Below are positions 1 through 6,763 of a stretch of 64,000 nucleotides of DNA, piece by piece. The DNA lies in the NCBI RefSeq assembly GCF_034440735.1, contig NZ_CP140100.1, positions 1 through 64,000 on the forward strand. Reading direction: 5' to 3'. This stretch comes from Deinococcus sp. AB2017081 (GTDB taxonomy: Bacteria; Deinococcota; Deinococci; Deinococcales; Deinococcaceae). Numbering within the stretch: the first letter of the stretch is position 1; each line of letters begins with the position of its first letter. Under the pieces are notes generated by a model that worked only from the letters and a program-made list of their open reading frames with translations, was not told where the DNA came from and ran no database searches. The position numbers were made by a program, and so were the translations under genes.

Positions 1-99
1 GCGGCGGCGGCGCTCGTCCGGGTGCAGGGCCACCCACGCACGCGACCGGTCGCCCAGGGCCGAGCGGAAGACGTCGAGGGTCATCGGCGGCGGGGTCAT
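1..99 (-). CDS. N-terminal fragment of an unidentified protein, cut by the window edge
   Basis: A reading frame on the minus strand starts at ATG 99-97 and runs open to base 1 (33 codons visible). The encoded stretch begins MTPPPMTLDVFRSALGD and continues with a tryptophan- and arginine-rich segment. A second in-frame ATG lies at 84-82. The -10-like TATAGT ends 7 nt before the first ATG, which fits a leaderless start; a GGAG directly abuts that ATG and is too close to act as a normal ribosome site. I do not recognise the family from so short a piece. It is divergent from the LacI-type regulator downstream. Confidence 0.45.
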   Translation of the reverse strand, partial: MTPPPMTLDVFRSALGDRSRAWVALHPDERRRR

Positions 100-106
100 C
101 TCCAGA

Positions 107-132
107 ACTATACACAACACGCCTTATGTCAA
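107..132 (-). promoter_or_regulatory. Candidate promoter for the gene at the left edge
   Basis: On the minus strand TTGACA lies at 132-127 and TATAGT at 112-107. The 14-nt spacing is short, so the two hexamers may not be partners. TATAGT is 7 nt from ATG 99, the arrangement of leaderless promoters. Confidence 0.4.
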
Positions 133-323
133 GCTCCGGATGCAGAGGTGGAGGTGGAGTGAGGTCGCCGGCTCTGGAGTCCAGATCACCCTGCGGACGG
201 CACACCTCTTCTATGGATAGCCAGGCCCACGGCACCTGAGGAGCGGGTAACCCACGTCAGAGCACACAGGTGAATGAAGCATGATCCTGCGATTGACGTT
301 CGTTAACCCTCGCCCAGTGCAGT

Positions 324-352
324 TTGACAGCGAATAGTCCGGGGCGTACAGT
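324..352 (+). promoter_or_regulatory. Strong sigma-70-like promoter of the LacI-type regulator
   Basis: TTGACA at 324-329 and TACAGT at 347-352 are separated by exactly 17 bp. Transcription would start near 359, just before the palindromic operator candidate at 367-379, so a bound repressor would sit on the start of the transcript. Confidence 0.7.
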
Positions 353-366
353 CTGCCCACTCAGGA

Positions 367-379
367 TGAAACGTTTTCA
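367..379. promoter_or_regulatory. Candidate LacI-family operator (autoregulatory site)
   Basis: The 13-mer TGAAACGTTTTCA has the central CG and inverted arms typical of LacI/GalR operators. It shares the pattern TGWAACGTTTWCA with the site at 1493-1505. Its place just downstream of the promoter at 324-352 suggests autorepression. Confidence 0.55.
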
Positions 380-432
380 CGCCGGCCAGCAGTGGCTGGC
401 AGAGCCTCTTGCCGTGCTCGCAAGGAGTCGCC

Positions 433-1434
433 ATGGCCACACCCCCACCAGACGGTTCTGTCCGCGCGGCCGGGATCCGCGAGGTGGCGCGGCGGGCCGG
501 CGTGTCGATTGCCACGGTCAGCCGGGTGTTCAATGCCCGCTCGACCGTGCAGCCGGGAACGCGAGACCGGGTGCTGGAGGAGGCGCGGGCCGTGGGCTAC
601 TCGCCCAGTCCACTGGGGCGCAATCTGGTGCGGGGCCGCAGTGACCTGCTGGGCGTGATCCTGCCGAACACCGGCTTCCCGCTGTACGGCGCGGTGCTGC
701 GCGGCATCGAGGACACCATCCAGACCAGCGGCATGAGCGTGCTGCTTGCCTCCAGCCGGGACGACGCAGAGGTTGAGATCCGGGCCGTCCAGCACCTGCT
801 ACGCCATGCCGTGGACGGCTGCATCGTCGTGAATTCCCGCGCCGGATCCGGGCTGCCCTCAGAGCGGGTCTATGTCCACATTGCGCCGGAAGATCCGGCC
901 GCGCCGCACCGCGTGGAACTCGACAACGTGCGCGGCGGGGAGCTGGCGGCGGCGGAACTGCTGGCGGGTGGTGCGCGGTGTCCGGCCTACGTCGGCGCAC
1001 CGGGGCGCGAGTCGGCCGAGCGCGAGCGCGGATTCGTGACCCGCATGGCGGCGGCCGGACGCCAGGTGTACCACGTTCCCGGCGATTACAGCGAGGACTC
1101 GGGCCTGCGGGCGGGAATGGCGCTGCCGGCCGAAGTGGACGCGGTCTTCGTGGCCGGTGACCTGATGGCGGCCGGGGTGCTGCGTGCCCTGCACCAGCAG
1201 GGGCGGCGGGTGCCCACGGACGTGACGGTCGTGGGCTTCGACGACTCGCTGATCGCGCCGCTGCTGTATCCGCGCCTGTCGAGCGTGCGTCAGCCGGCCC
1301 ATGACCTGGGGGTGGCGGCCGGGCGGCTGGCCCTCAGTGTGATCGCGGGCACGGCAGGGCCGGACGTGGTGATCACGCCGGAACTGGTGCGGCGCGAATC
1401 GAGTATCCGGGTGCCGTCGCCCCGGCCACCGTGA
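433..1434 (+). CDS. LacI/GalR-family transcriptional regulator
   Basis: A 333-residue protein with an N-terminal LacI helix-turn-helix at about residues 15-60 (IREVARRAGVSIATVSRVFN) followed by a periplasmic-binding-protein-like effector domain (GVILPNTGFPLY, then VVGFDDS near the C terminus). Start ATG 433 is chosen over an upstream in-frame ATG at 409 because AAGGAG at 422-427 precedes it at normal spacing. It is the first gene of a run with GH4, NagB-like and kinase genes and probably controls them in response to a sugar. Paired 13-bp palindromes at 367 and 1493 support local control. The inducer is unknown. Confidence 0.9.
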   Translation: MATPPPDGSVRAAGIREVARRAGVSIATVSRVFNARSTVQPGTRDRVLEEARAVGYSPSPLGRNLVRGRSDLLGVILPNTGFPLYGAVLRGIEDTIQTSGMSVLLASSRDDAEVEIRAVQHLLRHAVDGCIVVNSRAGSGLPSERVYVHIAPEDPAAPHRVELDNVRGGELAAAELLAGGARCPAYVGAPGRESAERERGFVTRMAAAGRQVYHVPGDYSEDSGLRAGMALPAEVDAVFVAGDLMAAGVLRALHQQGRRVPTDVTVVGFDDSLIAPLLYPRLSSVRQPAHDLGVAAGRLALSVIAGTAGPDVVITPELVRRESSIRVPSPRPP

Positions 1435-1492
1435 TCGGCTGGAGACGGGCCGGTCATGCGGGTCACATCGGTTCCTGGGCAGCGGTACGGGC

Positions 1493-1505
1493 TGTAACGT
1501 TTACA
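1493..1505. promoter_or_regulatory. Candidate LacI-family operator before the GH4 gene
   Basis: TGTAACGTTTACA has an inverted-arm structure around CG, like catabolite and LacI-type operators. It lies 53 bp before the GH4 start codon and matches the site in front of the regulator at 11 of 13 positions with a symmetric A/T swap. No clear -10/-35 pair was identified here. Confidence 0.55.
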
Positions 1506-1558
1506 TCATTCCTGGCGGTTGGGGGCCGCAGATCCCGTCTCCCCCAGAAGGATTCTCC

Positions 1559-2842
1559 ATGGCCCGCGTGAAACTCGCCTACATCGGCGGCGGAAGTACC
1601 CGCGCACCCGGCACCCTCGCCTCGTTCCTGCGGCAGGCGCAGAATTTCGCCGGGTCGGAGATCGTCCTGCACGACCTCGACGAGGATCGCCTGACCCTCG
1701 TGTGTGCCCTGGCGCGTCACATGGCCGACATTCAGGGGGCCGACCTGACCTTCAGCGCCACCACAGATCGCCGCGCCGCGCTCGCTGGCTGCGACGGCGT
1801 GCTCTCCAGCTACCGCCCCGGCGGCTTCGAGGCCCGCGCCCTGGACGAGCGCATTCCCCTGTCGCACGGCGTGGTCGGGCAGGAGACGCAGGGGGCCGGG
1901 GGCTTCTTCATGGCGCTGCGGGCCGTGCACGTGGCGCGGGGCCTGGTCGCGGACATGGAAGCCGTGTGCCCCGACGCATGGCTGTTCAATTACACCAACC
2001 CCGTAAATATCGTTGCCCAGGCGGTCGCCGACCACTCGCCCATCCAGGTGGTGTCGCTCTGCGAGGGGCCGATCGTCTTCCCGCAGGAAATCGCAGAACT
2101 GGCGGGTCTCGACCCGGCCCTGGTGAGGGCCACCATGGTCGGCCTGAATCACGCGTGCTGGAGCGCGGAGGCGACCTACGACGGAGTGCCGATGCTGCCC
2201 CTCCTGGCCGCCCGTCTCGACGGCGACCTGCCCGACGTCTGGGCGCGGCGCTGGATCGAACTGGCCGTGGCGATGGACGCCCTTCCGGCGTCTTACATGA
2301 AGTACTACTACTTCGAGGCGGAGATGGTCGCGGAACTCCGTGCGAAGGCCACGACCCGCGCCCAGGACATCCAGGCCGAGGTGCCGGACTACTGGATCCA
2401 CTACCGTGAGCAGCTCACGTCGCCCGCGCCGACCCTGATCCCCGAGCGCTCACGCGGCGGCATCTTCGAGCTGGAGGTCGCCGTGGACGTCATGGACGCG
2501 CTGTTCAACGACCGTGCCGAGGTCTGGCCGTGCAACGTCGTGAACCACGGGGCGCTGGCCGACTTCCCCGACTCGCAGGTCATCGAGGGGCCGTGCGTGG
2601 TGGATGCGCGCGGCGTGCGACCGGTGGCCGGTCACCGCGTTCCCCCGGCCGCCCGGGCCCTGACCGGGGCGCTGGGCGAGTACCAGCAGCTCGCTGCCGA
2701 CGTGGCATGGAACGGCACGCGGAAGCAGGCCGTGCAGGCGCTGGTCAGCCACCCGCTGGTGCGGACGCTGCCGCTGGCGCAGACGCTGTATGCCGAACTC
2801 GCCCACGCGCACCGGGCGTGGCTGCCGGAGCGGCTGTGGTGA
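1559..2842 (+). CDS. GH4 NAD-dependent glycosidase (6-phospho-beta-glucosidase/glucosaminidase-like)
   Basis: A 427-residue protein with the GH4 pattern: an N-terminal dinucleotide-binding turn (AYIGGGSTRAPG), GGFEARALDERIP with GQETQG, the NYTNPV motif, SLCEGP supplying the metal-site Cys, and GLNH supplying the metal-site His. GH4 enzymes use NAD and a divalent metal for an oxidation-elimination mechanism, usually on phosphorylated or free glycosides. The neighbouring NagB-like and kinase genes point to an amino-sugar-containing glycoside, but the exact substrate cannot be read. CEGP in place of the CN(V/I)P of classical 6-phospho-beta-glucosidases hints at a different specificity. AGAAGG at 1547-1552 is the ribosome site. 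The stop overlaps the next start (GTGA). Confidence 0.85.
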   Translation: MARVKLAYIGGGSTRAPGTLASFLRQAQNFAGSEIVLHDLDEDRLTLVCALARHMADIQGADLTFSATTDRRAALAGCDGVLSSYRPGGFEARALDERIPLSHGVVGQETQGAGGFFMALRAVHVARGLVADMEAVCPDAWLFNYTNPVNIVAQAVADHSPIQVVSLCEGPIVFPQEIAELAGLDPALVRATMVGLNHACWSAEATYDGVPMLPLLAARLDGDLPDVWARRWIELAVAMDALPASYMKYYYFEAEMVAELRAKATTRAQDIQAEVPDYWIHYREQLTSPAPTLIPERSRGGIFELEVAVDVMDALFNDRAEVWPCNVVNHGALADFPDSQVIEGPCVVDARGVRPVAGHRVPPAARALTGALGEYQQLAADVAWNGTRKQAVQALVSHPLVRTLPLAQTLYAELAHAHRAWLPERLW

Positions 2843-3534
2843 GCGCGGGCGTCCAGATCCTCCCGGATGCTCAGGCCCTGGCCCTGGCCGGGGCAGGGGC
2901 CGACTGGCTGGCCCGCCGGATCGAGCACAAGCCCGATCTGACGATCCTCGTCGCCACCGGTCAGACCCCCATGGGCATGTACGCGGCGCTGGCCGCACGG
3001 GTGCAGGCGGGCACGCTGGACTGCTCACGGGTCACCGCTGTGCAGCTCGACGAGTACGTGGGTCTGGAACCGGGCGATCCCCGGAGCCTGAGCGGGTGGA
3101 TGGAGCGGGCCTTCGTCGTCCCGCTGGGCCTCCGGAACGTCGTGCCGCTGGATGACCCGGCGACCTTCACGGCGCGGCTGCGCGATCTGGGCGGCGTGGA
3201 CGTGGCGATCCTGGGCCTCGGGCCGAACGGGCACCTGGGCTTCAACGAGCCGCCCAGTGGCCCGGACGCCCCGACGCGCGAGGTCACGCTGACACCGGAG
3301 AGCGTGGCGAGCAACCGCGGGTACTGGGACGGGCTGGCCGTGCCCACCCACGCCATCACGGCCGGCATGGACGTGATCCTGGCAGCCCGCGAGACGCTGC
3401 TGCTCGTCAGCGGGGCCCACAAACGGGCCATCCTGGGAGCGGCGCTGGACGGGCCAGAGACACCGGACGTCCCCGCGAGCTTCCTGCGCCGCACGGCCCT
3501 GACCGTGCTGGCCGACCGGGACGCCCGGCCGTGA
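2839..3534 (+). CDS. nagB: Glucosamine-6-phosphate deaminase-like isomerase (NagB family)
   Basis: A 231-residue protein. NagB hallmarks are visible: ATGQTPMG near the N terminus (phosphate site), VQLDEYVGL with the catalytic Asp, and GLGPNGHLGFNEP with the active-site region. NagB converts glucosamine-6-phosphate to fructose-6-phosphate and ammonia. It is slightly shorter than the roughly 240-265 residues typical of the family. The GTG start at 2839 overlaps the GH4 stop by four bases, so translation is probably coupled. With the adjacent kinase it would take free glucosamine (or a deacetylated unit) into glycolysis. A deaminase for an isomeric amino sugar cannot be excluded. Confidence 0.85.
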   Translation: MSAGVQILPDAQALALAGAGADWLARRIEHKPDLTILVATGQTPMGMYAALAARVQAGTLDCSRVTAVQLDEYVGLEPGDPRSLSGWMERAFVVPLGLRNVVPLDDPATFTARLRDLGGVDVAILGLGPNGHLGFNEPPSGPDAPTREVTLTPESVASNRGYWDGLAVPTHAITAGMDVILAARETLLLVSGAHKRAILGAALDGPETPDVPASFLRRTALTVLADRDARP

Positions 3535-4520
3535 CGGAGCCCGTGGACGCCGTTCTGGGCATCGACGCCGGGAACACCAAGACGGTCGCGCTGGTCATGG
3601 AGACCACGGGGCGGGTGCTGGGGTGGGGGCGGGCCGGTTCCGCGAACATCTACACGTCGGTGCCGGGTGCGCTGGGCAGTGTCGCCCACGCAGCGCAGGC
3701 GGCGCTGGAGCACGCGGGACGGCAGGGCCACCCCCTGCGGGCGACCGTGCTGAGTGCCAGCGGCGCGGACTGGCCCGAGGACTTCACGCTGCTGCGCGGT
3801 GCCCTGATGAGCTGGGGCTGGGCAACCACCTCAGACGTCGTGAATGACGCCGTGGGCGCGCTGCGGGCCGGATCGGTGGACGGTCTGGGCGTGGCCGTGG
3901 TGTGCGGCACGAGTTCCGGCACCGCCGCCCGCGCCGAGGGCGGCACGCCGTGGCATTCCTCGTACTGGCAGGAGCCCGAGGGGGCGGAGGACCTGGCCCG
4001 GCAGACGCTGCGGGCCGTGTACCGCGCCCACCTGGGGATCGACCCGCCCACCTCCCTGAGCCGGTCTGTACTGGCGCTGCTGGACTGCCCGGACGTGCCC
4101 GCGCTGCTGCACCGCGTGACCGGGCGGGAGCAGCCGCCCGTGCCCAATCCCGGCCGGCTGGCCCGCGCCCTGCTCGACGCCGCCGACGCCGGCGACCCCA
4201 CCTGCCGCCGCATCGCGGTGCGGCACGGCGAGGCCCTGGGCGACTATGCCCTGGCGGCGGCTCGAATGGTGGGCCTGCACGGCGACTACCGGCTGGTCAC
4301 CTCCGGCGGCGTGATGCGTCATGCCAGTCCGGTGCTGCGTGACGCCCTGGTGCAGCGCGTCCAGGCCGCGCACCCGGCGGTCACGTGGCACGCCGCTGCC
4401 CTGGAGCCCGTGTGCGGGGCGGCGCTGCTGGCGGCGGAACTCGCGGGCATGACCGTCACCGCCCGGGCGTACGCCACGCTGGCCGCCACCGTCCCACACG
4501 CCCGGGTGTTCGAGACATGA
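3531..4520 (+). CDS. BadF/BadG-type sugar kinase (N-acetylglucosamine/glucosamine kinase-like)
   Basis: A 329-residue ASKHA-fold kinase. The phosphate-1 loop is LGIDAGNTKT near residue 10; VVCGTSSG and VTSGGVM are consistent with phosphate-2 and adenosine motifs of the BadF/BadG/BcrA/BcrD family, which includes N-acetylglucosamine kinases. It starts at GTG 3531, overlapping the deaminase stop by four bases. Its likely role is to phosphorylate the amino sugar released by the GH4 enzyme so the NagB-like protein can act. Substrate specificity is inferred from context only. Confidence 0.8.
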   Translation: MTEPVDAVLGIDAGNTKTVALVMETTGRVLGWGRAGSANIYTSVPGALGSVAHAAQAALEHAGRQGHPLRATVLSASGADWPEDFTLLRGALMSWGWATTSDVVNDAVGALRAGSVDGLGVAVVCGTSSGTAARAEGGTPWHSSYWQEPEGAEDLARQTLRAVYRAHLGIDPPTSLSRSVLALLDCPDVPALLHRVTGREQPPVPNPGRLARALLDAADAGDPTCRRIAVRHGEALGDYALAAARMVGLHGDYRLVTSGGVMRHASPVLRDALVQRVQAAHPAVTWHAAALEPVCGAALLAAELAGMTVTARAYATLAATVPHARVFET

Positions 4521-4648
4521 GCCGGAGCGTCCGCGATTCTGCGAGGGGCCAGTCCGTCACGACCGGTTCCTCCACCGCTCCAGTCCGCGCTGGTGCTCGT
4601 ACCCGCGTCGTTCGCCCCTCGTCGTCGACCCACCGGAGGCGCGCGTGA
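4517..4648 (+). CDS. Possible 43-residue bridging ORF between kinase and MOSC genes
   Basis: An ATG at 4517 overlaps the kinase stop (ATGA) and the ORF ends in a TGA that overlaps the GTG start of the MOSC gene (GTGA). The product would be Arg/Ser/Thr-rich with no recognisable domain. Third-position GC (about three quarters) is lower than in the flanking genes. The double overlap suggests translational coupling of otherwise separated genes; it could equally be chance in a GC-rich spacer. Confidence 0.25.
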   Translation: MSRSVRDSARGQSVTTGSSTAPVRAGARTRVVRPSSSTHRRRA

Positions 4649-5454
4649 CCACCACCCTGAGTGCCCTGTCCATCTATCCCGTGAAGTCGTGTGCGGGCCT
4701 GCGGCTCACCGAGGCGACTGCCGAGCCGCGCGGCCTGACGGGCGACCGCCGCTGGGCGCTGGTCGGGCCACGCGGCCGCCTGCTCACGCAGCGCGACCTG
4801 CCCCGCATGCAGGTGATCGAACCCGTGTGGGACGGCACGTTACGCGGCCTGCGTGCGCCCGGTCTGCCGGATCTGGACCTGCCGCCCGAACCGCAGGGGG
4901 GGCGGGTTCCGGCCACGCTGTGGGGCGGTGCGATCGGCGGCCTGGTGGTCAGTCCGGCTGCCCCGGCGTGGCTGGAGGCGGTGCTGGGCATGCCCTGCGA
5001 CCTCATCGCCCTGCCCGGAGATGCGGACCGCTGGCAGGAGGGCAAGCCCTACCGCGCTCCCCTGGGCTACGCCGACGGCAATCCCTACCACCTCGTCACC
5101 ACGGCGTCGGTCGACACGCTGGGCGGGGCAGCCCGCTCGCCGCTGGATTTCCGGCCCAATGTGGTGATCGAGGGCACGCTCCCCTTCGAGGAGGACGGCT
5201 GGCGACGCGTGCAGATCGGCGCGGCCACCTTCCAGGTCGTCGAGTCCTGCGCCCGCTGCGGGGTCGTGAACGTCGATCCACACGGCACCATGACCGCCGA
5301 GCCGCTGCGTACGCTGTCGCGCCGGCGCCGTCAGGGCCGGCATGTCCTGTTCGGCCAGCACCTCATCCTGGAGGGGGGCGGCGCGGACCTGCGCATCGGG
5401 GACGCCGTGACCGTGCTGGAATCGTCTCCGGAACCCAATCCCTGTTACGCGTGA
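4645..5454 (+). CDS. MOSC-domain molybdenum-cofactor sulfurase-like protein
   Basis: A 269-residue protein. The N terminus (LSALSIYPVKSCAGLRL) is the MOSC_N beta-barrel signature of the YcbX/mARC group. The C-terminal MOSC domain contains RPNVVIEG and the conserved Cys region VESCARC. Such proteins bind sulfurated molybdenum cofactor and reduce N-hydroxylated compounds or deliver sulfur. The GTG start at 4645 has GGAGG at 4635-4639. Its position between a sugar kinase and an alpha-mannosidase is odd, and nothing in the sequence explains the pairing. There is no ferredoxin domain at the C terminus, unlike YcbX. Confidence 0.85.
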   Translation: MTTTLSALSIYPVKSCAGLRLTEATAEPRGLTGDRRWALVGPRGRLLTQRDLPRMQVIEPVWDGTLRGLRAPGLPDLDLPPEPQGGRVPATLWGGAIGGLVVSPAAPAWLEAVLGMPCDLIALPGDADRWQEGKPYRAPLGYADGNPYHLVTTASVDTLGGAARSPLDFRPNVVIEGTLPFEEDGWRRVQIGAATFQVVESCARCGVVNVDPHGTMTAEPLRTLSRRRRQGRHVLFGQHLILEGGGADLRIGDAVTVLESSPEPNPCYA

Positions 5455-5477
5455 CCCCCAGATCCCAGGAGGCCTCC

Positions 5478-6737
5478 ATGTCCAGCATCCAGCAGCTCAT
5501 CCACACGGTCGAGGTCGCGTACGCGCACCGGCCCGACATCGCTCGCACCTTCGCCCGCTGCCTGCCCAACAGTCTGGACACGGCCATGCAGCCCCACCCG
5601 GACGGCACCTTCGTGATCACCGGGGACATTCCCGCCATGTGGCTGCGCGACGCCGCCGCGCAGGTGTGGCCGTACCTGCCGCTGTGCACGGACGATCCGG
5701 CGCTGCGCGACCGCGTCGCCGGCGTGATCCGCGTGCAGGCCCGGCAGCTCCTGACGGATCCCTACGCCAACGCCTTCAACGCCACGCCCAGTGGTGCCGG
5801 ACACGCCGGCGACCAGCCCGAACGCGATCCCCTGGTGTGGGAGCGCAAGTTCGAACTCGACTCGCTGTGTTACCCGATCCGGCTGGCGTACGGATACTGG
5901 CGGCACACCGGCGACGCCGCGCCGCTGCACGGCGAGTTCCACCGCGCGCTGCGGGTGGTCATCGACGTGATGCGCGTCGAGCAGCGCCACGAGGACCTCA
6001 GTCCGTACCGCTTCTGGCGGCCGGGGACGGTGCCGGCCACCGACAACATGCCGGGCGGCCGGGGTGCCCCGGTGCGGCCCTGCGGCCTGATCTGGAGCGC
6101 GTTCCGGCCCAGCGACGACGCGTGTGAGCGGAACTACCACGTGCCGGGCAACATGATGGCCGCCGTGGAACTCGGCCACGCCGCGGAACTCCTGCGCGTG
6201 CTGGGCGACGATGCCCTCGCGGTCGAGGCCGACGTCCTGGCCCGCGAGGTGCGGGCGGCGATCGAGGCGCATGCGGTCGTCGAGCATCCCGAGTACGGCC
6301 GCATATACGCCTACGAGACCGATGGCCTGGGCCACCACGTCCTGATGGACGACGCGAACGTGCCCAGCCTGCTGGCCGCACCGTACCTGGGCTACGTGCC
6401 GGCCGACGATCCCACGTATGTGAATACCCGCCGGTTCGTGCTCGGTGCCGACAACCCGTACTTTGCCCGTGGCCGCTGCGCCCACGGGGTCGGCAGTCCC
6501 CACACGCCTGCCGGGTATGTGTGGCCGATCGGGCTGGCGATGGCCGGCCTGACCGCGGCCACGGCCACCGAACGCCTGGCGGCCGTGGACATGCTCGTCA
6601 CGACCACCGCCGGCACCGACCTGATGCACGAGAGCTTCCACCCGGACGACCCCGCACAGTTCACCCGCCCGTGGTTCGGGTGGGCCAACGGTCTGTACGC
6701 CGAACTCGTGCTGGCGACCCTGGACACGGCCGGCTGA
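5478..6737 (+). CDS. GH125 metal-independent exo-alpha-1,6-mannosidase
   Basis: A 419-residue protein close to the usual GH125 length. Conserved GH125 segments include GDIPAMWLRDAAAQV near residue 55, KFELDSLCYPI, ATDNMPGG, NYHVPGNMM, MDDANVPSLL and HESFHPDD. The family are inverting (alpha/alpha)6 exo-alpha-1,6-mannosidases that process N-glycan or yeast-mannan fragments. No signal peptide is visible, so it should act on imported oligosaccharides. AGGAGG at 5467-5472 gives a strong start. As last gene of the operon, it suggests the locus handles a mannose- and amino-sugar-containing glycan such as N-glycan fragments. Confidence 0.92.
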   Translation: MSSIQQLIHTVEVAYAHRPDIARTFARCLPNSLDTAMQPHPDGTFVITGDIPAMWLRDAAAQVWPYLPLCTDDPALRDRVAGVIRVQARQLLTDPYANAFNATPSGAGHAGDQPERDPLVWERKFELDSLCYPIRLAYGYWRHTGDAAPLHGEFHRALRVVIDVMRVEQRHEDLSPYRFWRPGTVPATDNMPGGRGAPVRPCGLIWSAFRPSDDACERNYHVPGNMMAAVELGHAAELLRVLGDDALAVEADVLAREVRAAIEAHAVVEHPEYGRIYAYETDGLGHHVLMDDANVPSLLAAPYLGYVPADDPTYVNTRRFVLGADNPYFARGRCAHGVGSPHTPAGYVWPIGLAMAGLTAATATERLAAVDMLVTTTAGTDLMHESFHPDDPAQFTRPWFGWANGLYAELVLATLDTAG

Positions 6738-6757
6738 TCACGTGACCGCCCCGGCCG
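6727..6757. terminator. Possible shared terminator hairpin between convergent genes
   Basis: CGGCCGG at 6727-6733 and CCGGCCG at 6751-6757 form a 7-bp GC stem across the 26-bp gap separating the convergent stops of the GH125 and kinase genes. There is no T-tract, so rho-independent activity is uncertain. Confidence 0.3.
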
Positions 6758-6763
6758 CACCGG

